A stretch of DNA of 42,750 bases from Microbacteriaceae bacterium (GTDB taxonomy: Bacteria; Actinomycetota; Actinomycetes; Actinomycetales; Microbacteriaceae). The notes below the pieces were generated by a model. The model had not been told where the DNA came from. It did no database searches and saw only the letters and a program-made list of their open reading frames with translations. Positions 18,201 to 26,765 of the stretch are shown one piece after another (position 1 is the stretch's first letter; each line of letters opens with the position of its first letter). The stretch covers positions 1-42,750 of the forward strand of contig JAODME010000035.1 in NCBI GenBank assembly GCA_025465095.1, read 5' to 3'. The position numbers were made by a program, and so were the translations under genes.

Positions 18201-19264
18201 CGAGCTTGCCTCTCTTCGTGTGCTGTGGGCGTTTCGGGCGTCCCCGGATCGGCTGTTGAAGCGCCATCCGGAGAGTTCTGGTCGTCGCGTGGGCTTGCGC
18301 CCCGTCGGCGGGTTCCGCCGATAAGCAGCGACATGCGACGGGGGAGCGACACGAGGCCGCGAGGCAGCAGGAACAGGACCGCGAGCAGGATCGCCCCCGA
18401 GATGAGCGCCGTACGGGAGGAGTTGACCTGTCCGGCAACGACCGGAACCAGGACGTAGTAGATGGCGCCGAGGATCGTGCCCACGATGCTCGCGGAGCCT
18501 CCGATCACCATCGCGGCGACGAGGTTGATCGAGGTGAAGAAGTTCATGGTCTCCGGAGAGGTGAACTGCACGATGGCGAGGTACATGAAGCCGGCGACCC
18601 CACCGAGGAGAGAGGAGATCGTGAAAGCCAGTACCTTGTAGCGGTAAGGTGAAACGCCCATCGCGAGCGCCACCGACTCATTCTCCTTCACGATCGCGAA
18701 CGCGCGCCCTACACGGCCCCTCACGAGGTTGCGCGCGAGCACGAACGCGACCACCGCGATCGTCAGCACGACGTAGTACTGCCATTGGTCGTTGGCGAGG
18801 CCGCTCCAGTCGGGAGCCCCCAGAAAACTGACGGTGGTTCCCTGAGAACCGCCGGTGAACTCCGAGAACCGGCGCGCAAGCGGAATGCCGATGATCGGCA
18901 GGGCGATCGTGATCATCGCGAGCGCGAGGCCGCGCAGCCGAGCAGCAGCGAGTGCGACCAACATGCCGACCGCCGCCGGGATGATCGCGCAAAGCAGCAA
19001 CACCAGAACCAAGTTCCACTCGTTCCGGACGCCGTAGGCGGCGATGTACGCGCCGAGCCCCAAGAAGGCGCTCTGTCCCAGTGAGACCTGACCGGTGTAC
19101 CCCATCACGATGTTGAGTCCGAGCAGGGCCACCGCGAACACCGCGATCATCGACAGCTGATAGTTGATGAAGCGACTCGACACGAGCGGCGCGACAATGA
19201 GCAATACCGCGAAGACAGCGAGCGCTGCGAGACGAAGCCAACGGTTGGCGAAGATCTTGTCCAT
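18197..19264 (-). CDS. Branched-chain-amino-acid-type ABC transporter permease (LivM type)
   Basis: 355 residues with eight or nine hydrophobic segments and the LivM hallmark sequences GLNIVMGYTGQVSLGQSAF at about residue 50 and GRAFAIVKENESVALAMGVSPYRYK in the cytoplasmic loop. The C-terminal 40 residues are hydrophilic and Pro/Asp/Glu-rich, an add-on not needed for transport. The start shares one base with the stop of the LivH-type gene. Partner of that protein in the membrane channel. Confidence 0.88.
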   Translation of the reverse strand: MDKIFANRWLRLAALAVFAVLLIVAPLVSSRFINYQLSMIAVFAVALLGLNIVMGYTGQVSLGQSAFLGLGAYIAAYGVRNEWNLVLVLLLCAIIPAAVGMLVALAAARLRGLALAMITIALPIIGIPLARRFSEFTGGSQGTTVSFLGAPDWSGLANDQWQYYVVLTIAVVAFVLARNLVRGRVGRAFAIVKENESVALAMGVSPYRYKVLAFTISSLLGGVAGFMYLAIVQFTSPETMNFFTSINLVAAMVIGGSASIVGTILGAIYYVLVPVVAGQVNSSRTALISGAILLAVLFLLPRGLVSLPRRMSLLIGGTRRRGASPRDDQNSPDGASTADPGTPETPTAHEERQAR

Positions 19265-20145
19265 CAGACGCGCACCACGACCTTCCGCCCGAAGAGCCCT
19301 TGTGGCCGGAGGACGAGGATGAAGATCATCACGGCGAACGGCACCGCGATCTTGAGATCGTCACCGATGAAATCGATGTACGCTCCGGCAAGGCCCTCCA
19401 CTACCCCGATGAACGCTGCGGAGACGACCGCTCCGACCGGCGAGTCCAATCCGCCGAGAATCGCTGCGGCCAGTGCGTACACCAGCGCGAAGTCGAGCAT
19501 CCCCGGGCTGATGAACAGCTGCGGAGCGACGAGGAGGCCAGCGATAGCGCCGAGCGCCGCCGCGAGGCCCCAGCCGACCATGAGGAGACGGCTGACCGGG
19601 AGACCGGAGAGCGCAGAGGACCGGGGGTTGTCCGCCACCGCCCGCATCGCCAGCCCCAGCTTGGTCGACCGGAACAGCACCTGCAGTAGCACCATTGCGA
19701 CGAGCAGGATCACGATCGTGCCGACCGATCGCAGACTGACGAAGACACCGAAGATGTTGATGGTGCCCAGCGGGAAGAATGACGGGAACGGCTGCGGCTC
19801 GTAGCCGAAGAACAGGGCGGAGATTCCGCCGAGCAGGACGAGCAGACCGATGGTGACGACGACTGCGCTGTCTGGATCTCCGCCCTCGAACCGACGCACC
19901 ACGACCCGCTCGAGGAAGGCCCCGAGGGCGAACGCGAAGACGATTGCCACCACGGCGGCGAGGAGCAGCGGTACCCCGGCTCGGATGAGACCAAAGGCCA
20001 CGAATGTCGACATCACCGCCATCGCCCCCTGAGCGAAGTTGATGAGGCCCGTTGCCCGGTTGACGAGCACGATGGCAAGGGCCAGCGCGCCGTAGATGGC
20101 GCCGGTGGCCACTCCGTCGACGACAACCTGAATAAAGTACTGCAT
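19264..20145 (-). CDS. Branched-chain-amino-acid-type ABC transporter permease (LivH type)
   Basis: 293 residues, about eight membrane segments. LivH signatures: GVATGAIYGALALAIVLVNRATGLINFAQGAM at the N-terminus and RSTKLGLAMRAVADNPRSSALSGLPVSRL in the loop that contacts the ATPases. Starts immediately after the stop of the LivF-type gene with no gap, indicating coupled translation. Confidence 0.9.
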   Translation of the reverse strand: MQYFIQVVVDGVATGAIYGALALAIVLVNRATGLINFAQGAMAVMSTFVAFGLIRAGVPLLLAAVVAIVFAFALGAFLERVVVRRFEGGDPDSAVVVTIGLLVLLGGISALFFGYEPQPFPSFFPLGTINIFGVFVSLRSVGTIVILLVAMVLLQVLFRSTKLGLAMRAVADNPRSSALSGLPVSRLLMVGWGLAAALGAIAGLLVAPQLFISPGMLDFALVYALAAAILGGLDSPVGAVVSAAFIGVVEGLAGAYIDFIGDDLKIAVPFAVMIFILVLRPQGLFGRKVVVRV

Positions 20146-20856
20146 CTAGCCCCCCAGGTATGCGCGGCGGACCGCGTCCATGCCCATTAGTTCGGCCTTG
20201 TCCCCCGTGAGGGCGACCTTGCCGGTCTCCAGCACTGTTGCATGGTCCACGACGGAGAACGCGAGAACGGCGTTCTGCTCGACGACGATCATGGACAGCT
20301 GCGCTTCCCGGCGGAGCCGGAGGATCGCCTCGTATACCCGTCGCGACGTGCTCGGTGCGAGACCGAGGGATGCTTCATCGAGGAGCATCACTCGCGGCTT
20401 CGCCATCACGGCGCGGGCAACGGCGAGCATCTGCTGCTCGCCTCCGGAGAGAGCGGCCGCGTTCGACTTGATCCGTTCCCGAAGGTTCGGGAACAGGTCC
20501 AGGCAGTACTCGATGTCCTCGGCGATCTGCTTGCGGTCGCGCCGCTGGTATGCGCCGACCAGGAGGTTGTCCCGGACGCTCAGTTGGGGCAGACTGCCCC
20601 GCCCCTCTGGTACGTGGGCGATACCGAGCCGCGCGACGCGGTCGGGGCTCAGGCCTGAGATGTCCTTACCCTCGAAGAGGATTCGCCCCGTGGTCTTCAC
20701 CATGCCGCTGATCGCGCGCAGCGTGGTCGTCTTGCCAGCGCCGTTCGCGCCGAGGATGCCTACCGCTCCGCCCGCGGGAAGGGACAGTGATACACCGTGT
20801 AGCGCTTGCGCGTGCCCGTAGGACGCGGTGATGTTCTCAAGTTCAAGCAGACTCAT
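20146..20856 (-). CDS. ABC transporter ATP-binding protein (LivF type)
   Basis: 236 residues, a standard LivF: Walker A GANGAGKTT, Q-loop region GIAHVPEGRG, signature LSGGEQQM, Walker B VMLLDEASLGLAP, and the C-terminal ADP-ribose-like end VRRAYLGG. The ATG at 20856 lies 14 bases inside the LivG-type gene. With the LivG-type protein it forms the mixed ATPase pair of the importer. Confidence 0.92.
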   Translation of the reverse strand: MSLLELENITASYGHAQALHGVSLSLPAGGAVGILGANGAGKTTTLRAISGMVKTTGRILFEGKDISGLSPDRVARLGIAHVPEGRGSLPQLSVRDNLLVGAYQRRDRKQIAEDIEYCLDLFPNLRERIKSNAAALSGGEQQMLAVARAVMAKPRVMLLDEASLGLAPSTSRRVYEAILRLRREAQLSMIVVEQNAVLAFSVVDHATVLETGKVALTGDKAELMGMDAVRRAYLGG

Positions 20857-21628
20857 CGTCCGTCACCTCCTTGCCGAGGTAGGCCTCGACGACGCGCGGG
20901 TCGGACTGAGCTTCGGCCGCCGTGCCTTCCATGAGCTTCGCTCCATGGTCGAGGATGACGACGCGATCGGTGAGTGCGGAGATCAGCCCCATGTGGTGCT
21001 CGACGATGACGACGGTTAGGTCGAAGTCGATGCGCAGTCCTCGAATCGTTTCGATGAACTTTTCCACCTCGCCGTGCGAGAGCCCGGCCGCGGGCTCATC
21101 GAGCAGCAGCAGGCGCGGCCGCGACAGGAGCGCGCGACAAAGCTCGACGCCCTTGTGCAGGCCGTGCGACAGCTCGTCGGCCGGCACGTTGGCGGCCCAG
21201 GCAAGACCGGCGCGGTCGAGGAGTGCGAGGGCTTCCCCTCTCGCCTCGCGCTCTGCCCTTCCGGTCGCGGGTAGGCGCAGCGACCAGGACATCGGCCCCC
21301 CCGGCAACCATGAGTGGGCACCGAGCATGACGTTCTCGAGCACCGTCGCGTCGAGCCGCAGAGCCGGGTGCTGGAAGGTCCGCGCCAGACCGAGGCTCGC
21401 CATCCGTGACGCCGGCGCGTGCGCGGTCTCGATGCCGTCGAGGAGGATCGAACCGGAGCTGGGCTGGTAATGCCCGCTAATACAGTTGAACAGCGAAGTC
21501 TTGCCGGCGCCGTTGGGACCGACGAGCCCGACCACCTGCCCCGCGGTGATGTCGATGCTTATCTTTTCGAGCACGTTGACGCCCCCGAAGTGGAGGGAGA
21601 CGTCGCGCACGCTCAGCTCGGCAGCCAC
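20843..21628 (-). CDS. ABC transporter ATP-binding protein (LivG type)
   Basis: 261 residues, GTG start at 21628, first gene of the importer operon. Walker A GPNGAGKTS and Walker B LLLLDEPAAGLS are normal. The signature loop reads LSHGLHKGVELCRAL, where most LivG proteins have L-x-Y-G-x-Q-R-x-x-E, so the Gln/Arg pair is His/Lys. LivG length and the EHHMGLI switch histidine are as expected. An operator-like site lies about 150 bases upstream on the same strand. Confidence 0.9.
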   Translation of the reverse strand: MAAELSVRDVSLHFGGVNVLEKISIDITAGQVVGLVGPNGAGKTSLFNCISGHYQPSSGSILLDGIETAHAPASRMASLGLARTFQHPALRLDATVLENVMLGAHSWLPGGPMSWSLRLPATGRAEREARGEALALLDRAGLAWAANVPADELSHGLHKGVELCRALLSRPRLLLLDEPAAGLSHGEVEKFIETIRGLRIDFDLTVVIVEHHMGLISALTDRVVILDHGAKLMEGTAAEAQSDPRVVEAYLGKEVTDDESA

Positions 21629-21772
21629 GGCCGCTGCCTCCGTCGGCTGCGCTCTCGGGTTGGGGAATTCACGTTACTGCTCATCTCGACTCGTCCGTCA
21701 TCCCATCGGGACGGCGGATCACCACACTGTGTGTCGTCAGCGTACGGGTGTCCGACCGCGAAGTACAACACA

Positions 21773-21784
21773 TTCGTCAACAAT
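21773..21784 (-). promoter_or_regulatory. Operator-like site ATTGTTGACGAA upstream of the importer operon
   Basis: Read on the minus strand this is ATTGTTGACGAA, ten of twelve bases as in the site before galB (ATTGTTGACAAT), and again it includes a TTGAC -35-like core. It lies about 145 bases upstream of the LivG-type gene in the 226-base divergent region. That region (21629-21854) holds no gene and also contains a CACACTGTGTG palindrome at 21723-21733. Confidence 0.4.
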
Positions 21785-21854
21785 TTCGTTGCGAAACCGC
21801 CAGATGGACTATCGTCGACGGAATAGGAGCGGATGCTCCCGCTGGGAGTCGACT

Positions 21855-22643
21855 ATGCGCGTTGCAGTTCTCGGCCTGGGAGAGGCGGGAAGCATTTACG
21901 CCGCGGATCTCGCGAAACGAGGCGCGACCGTCGTGGCCTTCGATCCCGCAGTCTTCCGGGCGCCGGATGGGGTGTCGATGGCCCCGAGCGTGGCCGACGC
22001 CGTAGGCGGGGTGGATGTGGTGTTGAGCCTCGTGGGAGCCCGTGCCGCGGCATCGGTTCTCGAGGCGGCCCTTCCGGCGTTGGGCGGCTCTGAGGTCTAC
22101 GCGGACATGAACACCGGCGGACCGGACGCGAAGCGGAGTCTATCCACACTCGCCGAGTCGCGGCAGATCTCCTTCGTCGACGTCGCGATCCTCGCCCCCG
22201 TGGCGCGTGCACGAATTCGGACGCCGCTGCTTCTGAGCGGCGCCGGCGCCGAACGCCTGCTGCCACGTCTTGAGGAGCTCGGGATCCCGGCGACGGACGT
22301 CGGAGCCGAAGCGGGACTCGCAGCGAGCCTCAAGCTCCTGCGCAGCGTATTCATGAAGGGCTTGGCCGGCCTCGTCTTCGAGAGCCTGAGCGCGGCGGAC
22401 TTGATCGGTGCTCGGGACTGGGTGCAGCAGCAGATCGCCTCAGAACTCGGCCCGAACGGGGACGAGCTGGTGCAGCGTCTCATCGGGGGAACGCCGATTC
22501 ACGCTGTACGCAGGGAGGCCGAGATGCGCGACGCACTCGCCTACCTGGGATCGCTCGGCTCCCCGTCCTGGATGACGCAGAGCACGATCGAGTGGCTGCG
22601 ACAGCTCGCCGCTCAACCTGGCGCTGCGCAGGCGGACGGCTGA
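21855..22643 (+). CDS. NAD(P)-dependent beta-hydroxyacid/6-phosphogluconate dehydrogenase-like protein (DUF1932 type)
   Basis: 262 residues from the ATG at 21855, GGGAG six bases upstream. The N-terminal Rossmann domain begins MRVAVLGLGEAGSIYAADL, with Asp ending the second strand (VVAFD), suggesting NAD. YADMNTGGPDAK is the substrate-loop equivalent, and ASLKLLRSVFMKG carries the family's catalytic lysine. The C-terminal helical part resembles DUF1932. Relatives oxidise or reduce hydroxy acids. It is divergent from the importer and close to the O-demethylase and gal genes, so it may handle an aromatic-pathway intermediate or side product; the substrate is unknown. Confidence 0.75.
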   Translation: MRVAVLGLGEAGSIYAADLAKRGATVVAFDPAVFRAPDGVSMAPSVADAVGGVDVVLSLVGARAAASVLEAALPALGGSEVYADMNTGGPDAKRSLSTLAESRQISFVDVAILAPVARARIRTPLLLSGAGAERLLPRLEELGIPATDVGAEAGLAASLKLLRSVFMKGLAGLVFESLSAADLIGARDWVQQQIASELGPNGDELVQRLIGGTPIHAVRREAEMRDALAYLGSLGSPSWMTQSTIEWLRQLAAQPGAAQADG

Positions 22644-22660
22644 CACGGGCTTGCCCCTTG

Positions 22661-23512
22661 TTACAGCTGGGACGCGAGGTACTCCATCGACCGCACCGAT
22701 GACGTGACCAACGGCCGCAGCCGCCCACCCGGGCTCGCCGCCGGGTGACCTGCCGGAAGAGAGGCGGACCGCATCGCGGATGAGATATCCCGAGCCGCTC
22801 GGACCAGGAGTTCGATGTAGGGGAGGGGTGAGGAACCGTCGTGGGGGACAACAACGCCGATCGCGGCAATGACATCCTGGTGTGAGCCGTACACCGGCAC
22901 CGCAATACCGCGGGACTCCAGATGGATGTGCCCACCGCAGACCGCCCAGCCGTCCGCCCGCACGACTCGGAGCGCGGTGTGCAGGGCAGCCTCGGTTTTG
23001 ATGGTCTCATCCGTGAACCGTCGAAGCCCGGCGCCCACCACCTCGTCGACGACCTTCTGCCCGGCGTGCGCTAGGAGCACGAGGCCCGTCGATGACGCGT
23101 ACAGCGGGATCCTGCCCCCGATCAGAGTCGCGTTGACGACGGCGCTCCGCGCCGAGAGTCGGTCGAGGAACAACACCTCTGTGCCGCTGAGGACGCCGAG
23201 CTGGGCGTGTTGCTGTACTCGAGAGTGCACTCGGTCGAGGTGGGGGCGGGCGAGCTCGCGCAGCCCGAGCGCCCCCGGGGTGCGGCAGGCGAGTTCCCAG
23301 AGTCGCACGCCCAGCCGGTAGGTGCGGTCCGGCAGCCGTTCGAGCAACCCCTCGCGCTCTAGCTCAGCGACGATTCGGTGAGCCGTCGACGACGCGAGGC
23401 CCGACCGCGCCGCAAGTTGGGAGAGGCTGAGGAACGGCACCGAGGCCTCGAACGCGCCGAGCACGCGCAGGTGTTTGCCAAGCACGGACTCGCCGCCTGA
23501 TGCTCGCGCCAT
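22661..23512 (-). CDS. IclR-family transcriptional regulator
   Basis: 283 residues, ATG at 23512. N-terminal winged helix (about 10-75): VLGAFEASVPFLSLSQLAARSGLASSTAHRIV, then LLERLPDRTYRLGVRLWEL. The C-terminal IclR effector domain shows GTEVLFLDRLS, GGRIPLYASSTGLVLLAH and the ligand-site region RGIAVPVYG. It is divergent from O-demethylase paralogue 2 with a TTCCG-N5-CGGAA palindrome in between, so it probably controls that gene and itself. The C-terminal tail (about 30 residues, Pro/Gly/Arg-rich) is longer than usual. Confidence 0.88.
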   Translation of the reverse strand: MARASGGESVLGKHLRVLGAFEASVPFLSLSQLAARSGLASSTAHRIVAELEREGLLERLPDRTYRLGVRLWELACRTPGALGLRELARPHLDRVHSRVQQHAQLGVLSGTEVLFLDRLSARSAVVNATLIGGRIPLYASSTGLVLLAHAGQKVVDEVVGAGLRRFTDETIKTEAALHTALRVVRADGWAVCGGHIHLESRGIAVPVYGSHQDVIAAIGVVVPHDGSSPLPYIELLVRAARDISSAMRSASLPAGHPAASPGGRLRPLVTSSVRSMEYLASQL

Positions 23513-23569
23513 CGTCGCCTCCCGGATGGTCGGCAGCGTTTGCCGGTGAAAGCATCCTAGGCCCCAGAA

Positions 23570-23584
23570 TTCCGTTCATCGGAA
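23570..23584. promoter_or_regulatory. Candidate IclR operator TTCCGTTCATCGGAA
   Basis: Inverted repeat TTCCG-N5-CGGAA, the TTCC(A)-N5-(T)GGAA layout known for IclR-family boxes. It lies between the IclR gene (start 23512) and O-demethylase paralogue 2 (start 23692). The same layout recurs before pobA. Confidence 0.5.
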
Positions 23585-23691
23585 ATACCGCGTTGTCATC
23601 GCGTTGTCGGTCGTACTGTCGGAGCCACGCAAGAAGAACGACGGAGTTCGCGGCGAGAGTCCGGACACCGTCCCGAGCACGAGGAAGTGAC

Positions 23692-25047
23692 ATGACGGGT
23701 CAGAGCCTGCAGGCAGCGATCGATGAGGCAGGGAGCGCTGTCGAGGTGCTTCGCAACGCGACATCCCGGCCATTCACCTTTCCCGTCACCCCCGAATTCA
23801 CGAACTGGCGCAGCGAGCAGGCATCGTGGCGAGACTCCTGCGCGCTTCTGGACCAGTCGCACCACATGGCGGACCTCTTCGTCAGCGGTCCGGATGCCAC
23901 GAGGTTCTTCACGTGGATCGGCACGAACTCCGCCGCCGCGAACCAGGTGGGTCGGGCGAAGCAGCTCGTCGCGGTCAATCACGACGGGTATGTCATCGGC
24001 GACGGCATCCTCTTCCATCTCGCCGAGGAATCCTTCGATCTGGTGGCCCTCCCGATGCTGGCGGACTGGGTCGAGTTCAACATTCGTACCGGCGACTGGG
24101 ACATCGTGCTCGAGCGTGACGACCACTCGCTGATCCGCGAGGGAGACCCGACGCTCTTCCGGTATGAGCTGCAGGGCCCGAACGCGCTCGCCATCATCGA
24201 GAAGGTAACCGGTGCGCCGGCCCCCGAACTCAAGTTCTTCCACATGGGCGAGGTTGAGATCGCGGGCGCCACCGTCGGAGTGCTACGCCACGGGATGGCG
24301 GGGCAGCCGGGCTTCGAGCTGTGGGGTCCATGGGAGCACGCGGCTGCGGTGCATGCGCGACTGCTCTCGGATGGCGCTGAGTACGGCATCACCCAGGTGG
24401 GAGCCAAGGGGTACTCCTCGGCGAACCTCGCGTCGGGCTGGGTGCCTTCGCCGCCGCCAGCCATCTTCGGGCCAGAGCTCGAGGAGTACCGGCGCTGGCT
24501 GGATTTGTCGAAGGCCGGATCCTTCGGCGGCAGCTTCTTCTCGCCCGACGTCAGCGACTATTACCTCACGCCCTACGACATCGGCCTTGGGCGTTCGGTG
24601 TCATTCGACCACGAGTTTCTCGGTAAAGAGGCGCTGCGCTCGCTTTCGGAGAACCAGGGTCGCACGAAGGTGACGCTCGTCTGGAACGACGAGGATGTCG
24701 AGCGTGCGCTCGGGTCCATCCTCGGGCGCGACGAACTGCCGGCGAAGTTTATCGAGCTGCCCAAGTCGCGGTACGCGCTGTACCAGACCGACCGAGTGCT
24801 CTCGGGTGCGAAGTCCGTCGGGATCTCGCTCGATGTGGGTTACCTCGCCAACGAACGAGCGTTCCTCTCCCTCGCCACGATCGACACCGAGTACGCGGCC
24901 ACCGGCACCGAGGTGACCGTGGTGTGGGGTGAGGACCCGGCCTCTCGTAAGGGTCAGGTCGAGCAGCACCGCCAGGTCGAGATCCGTGCCACCGTCGCCC
25001 CCGCCCCGTTCTCCGCCTACGCTCGGGGTGGTTACCGGGACCGGTGA
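23692..25047 (+). CDS. Divergent LigM-like tetrahydrofolate-dependent O-demethylase (paralogue 2)
   Basis: 451 residues from the ATG at 23692, behind GAGGAAG; the upstream open frame is not used. It has the same GcvT fold and landmarks as LigM (LDQSHHM for Gln57/His60, LRHGMAGQPGFELWG for folate binding, GYSSANLASGW with Tyr247), but two positions differ: LigM Arg122 is Leu120 here (FDLVALPML) and LigM Tyr31 is Phe30 (FTFPV). As I recall the LigM structure, these line the aromatic-acid pocket. A different substrate or substrate orientation is therefore likely, for example a para-methoxy group or an aromatic without the carboxylate in the usual place. Paired in type with paralogue 3. Annotation pipelines would call it an aminomethyltransferase; no glycine-cleavage partners are nearby. 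Confidence 0.8.
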   Translation: MTGQSLQAAIDEAGSAVEVLRNATSRPFTFPVTPEFTNWRSEQASWRDSCALLDQSHHMADLFVSGPDATRFFTWIGTNSAAANQVGRAKQLVAVNHDGYVIGDGILFHLAEESFDLVALPMLADWVEFNIRTGDWDIVLERDDHSLIREGDPTLFRYELQGPNALAIIEKVTGAPAPELKFFHMGEVEIAGATVGVLRHGMAGQPGFELWGPWEHAAAVHARLLSDGAEYGITQVGAKGYSSANLASGWVPSPPPAIFGPELEEYRRWLDLSKAGSFGGSFFSPDVSDYYLTPYDIGLGRSVSFDHEFLGKEALRSLSENQGRTKVTLVWNDEDVERALGSILGRDELPAKFIELPKSRYALYQTDRVLSGAKSVGISLDVGYLANERAFLSLATIDTEYAATGTEVTVVWGEDPASRKGQVEQHRQVEIRATVAPAPFSAYARGGYRDR

Positions 25048-25112
25048 CGCGGCGGCTGTCGTATGCTCGGCTAGGATCGCATCCGCTGATCCCGACCCGA
25101 GGAGGTTCGCGT

Positions 25113-25772
25113 ATGACGCAGGTGTCCGGAGGTGCGAGCCTGAAAGGGCCCAGCATCGCGGAGGTTACCGTCGCGATCCGCGAGGCAATCGTGAGCGGTG
25201 ACTTCGCACCCAATCAGCGGCTCATCGAGGCAGATTTAAGCGCTTCCTTCGGTGCCAGCCGGGCGACGATCCGCACGGCGCTACTCGAACTGGCCACCCT
25301 CGGCCTCGTGGACCGGCTGCCCAACCGGGGATCCCGGGTGCGTGCCGTCTCTCTCGACGAAGCCGTCGAGATTCTAGAGGTGCGGATCGGACTCGAGGGC
25401 CTTTGTGCGGCCAAGGCCGCCCAGCAGGTCACCGAATCCGAGATCGACGAACTGCTCGCCGCGCGGGTGGAGCTCGTCGCTGCGGTCGAGTCCGGCGATC
25501 TCATCGGATACTCGCGCCTGAACCAGGAACTCGACCGTCGCATCCGTGAGATGAGTCGCCACGCGACGGCGGTGGAGATGATCGAACGATTACGCGCTCA
25601 GAGTGTGCGCCACCAGTTCCGTCTGTCCTTCCAACCCGGGCGGGCTGCGGTGTCCGGTCCCGAGCATGTGGCGATCATCGACGCCGTCATCGCACGTGAT
25701 CCCGCTGCCGCCGAGTCGGCCACGCGGGCGCACCTCATGAGCGTGATCGACGCCCTGCGCGAGATCGGCTGA
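25113..25772 (+). CDS. GntR-family transcriptional regulator (FCD/FadR subfamily)
   Basis: 219 residues from the ATG at 25113, chosen because GAGGAGG sits seven bases upstream; an earlier start would overlap paralogue 2. N-terminal GntR winged helix (about 10-75): VTVAIREAIVSGDFAPNQRLIEADLSASFGASRATIRTAL, then LVDRLPNRGSRV. The C-terminal helical FCD domain (about 85-215) carries candidate metal/ligand residues in EVRIGLEG, RLNQELDRRI, GPEHVAIIDA and TRAHL. It converges on the VOC dioxygenase gene with a three-base gap. Caulobacter VanR is a GntR protein with the operator ATTGGATCCAAT. Similar ATTG-N4-CAAT sites lie before galB and paralogue 3, so control of those operons is a fair inference. 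Confidence 0.88.
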   Translation: MTQVSGGASLKGPSIAEVTVAIREAIVSGDFAPNQRLIEADLSASFGASRATIRTALLELATLGLVDRLPNRGSRVRAVSLDEAVEILEVRIGLEGLCAAKAAQQVTESEIDELLAARVELVAAVESGDLIGYSRLNQELDRRIREMSRHATAVEMIERLRAQSVRHQFRLSFQPGRAAVSGPEHVAIIDAVIARDPAAAESATRAHLMSVIDALREIG

Positions 25773-25775
25773 GTC

Positions 25776-26732
25776 TCACTCGTCGACGGGCGGGGTCCCG
25801 TGCGTATGGAAGGTCGAGATCGTCTGCATCCCCCACGCCTGGCCCTTAGCGCGTTCCGCCTCGGTCCAGGTGATCGTCTTCCAGTCCGGGGCCAGGAGAA
25901 TACGAGCGCCGGCGTTGGCGAACTCGATGCGATTGCCGCCGGGCTCGTACACGTAGAGGAAGAAGGTCTGCTGAATCGCGTGCTTGTGTGGCCCTGACTC
26001 GATGTGAATGCCGTTCTCGAGAAAGATGTCGGCCGCCTTGAGGATGTCCTCCCGGGTGTCGGTGGCGAAGGCAATGTGGTGCAGTCGCCCGGTGCTGCCC
26101 GTCCTATCTCCCGAGTAGACCAGATCGTACGACTTGTTCGTGAAATGGAACCACTGGGCCGAGATAGTGCCGTCGTCGAGCTGGATCTGCTCGGTCGCCT
26201 CCCCGCCGAGAACCTCGTTGACGAACCGCCCATTCTCGGCGACGTCCTTGCCGAGGTAGTTCACGTGATCGAGTCGACGGACGTTGACGCCGCGCCCCGG
26301 GTAACGGTCCGCCTGATTCTTGAGTGCCGGCTCTTCGCCCACGGGGGGAACGAACCATTCGGTGTCGTAGTAGATCTCGATGGGATGACCATCGGGGTCG
26401 GTGAAGGCGTAACTGCGACCGACCCCCTGCTCGCCGTCCTTCCATCCGATCCCGCGCCCCGCCGCCTCGATCGCGGCCACGCGCCGGTCGAGCGCTTCCG
26501 GGCTCGCCGCGCGAAGTCCCAGCCGGCCCACGCCCGACTTCTCAGACTTGGTCAGCTTGATCGTGTAGCGCTCATAGTCGTCCCACGCGTGCAGGAACAC
26601 TGAGCCGTCCACTTCGGCGACCTCGCGGAACGCGAGCAGCTCGGTGAAGAACCACCTGCTGCCCTCGAAATCGGAGGTGAGCAGCTCGACGTGGCCGAGG
26701 TGGGCGATGTCGAGAAATCCGGGGCCTCTCAT
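25776..26732 (-). CDS. Type I extradiol (VOC-fold) ring-cleavage dioxygenase in the gal operon
   Basis: 318 residues, two VOC domains as in homoprotocatechuate 2,3-dioxygenase. By alignment with that enzyme (from memory) the Fe/Mn ligands are present: His156 (RLDHVN), His219 (RLHHIAF), Glu270 (NRIEF). So are Asn158, Trp194, His251 and Tyr260. The acid-base His200 is Tyr202 here (KSYDLVY), and carboxylate-binding Arg243 is Ser. It is the last gene of galB-galC-galD-VOC, 33 bases after galD. Those three enzymes degrade the 4-oxalomesaconate made from gallate, and no LigAB/GalA-type dioxygenase is in the window, so cleavage of gallate (or 3-O-methylgallate) is the best inference. A protocatechuate or catechol dioxygenase is the main alternative. 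Confidence 0.8.
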   Translation of the reverse strand: MRGPGFLDIAHLGHVELLTSDFEGSRWFFTELLAFREVAEVDGSVFLHAWDDYERYTIKLTKSEKSGVGRLGLRAASPEALDRRVAAIEAAGRGIGWKDGEQGVGRSYAFTDPDGHPIEIYYDTEWFVPPVGEEPALKNQADRYPGRGVNVRRLDHVNYLGKDVAENGRFVNEVLGGEATEQIQLDDGTISAQWFHFTNKSYDLVYSGDRTGSTGRLHHIAFATDTREDILKAADIFLENGIHIESGPHKHAIQQTFFLYVYEPGGNRIEFANAGARILLAPDWKTITWTEAERAKGQAWGMQTISTFHTHGTPPVDE

Positions 26733-26765
26733 GGCGCTCCTTTGCGTTAGGTATGAATGGTTGTG

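Noticed and set aside
25776-26732. Reading the VOC protein as a glyoxalase or resistance protein
   Set aside because: It has two VOC domains at extradiol-dioxygenase length with His-His-Glu metal ligands in the expected places.
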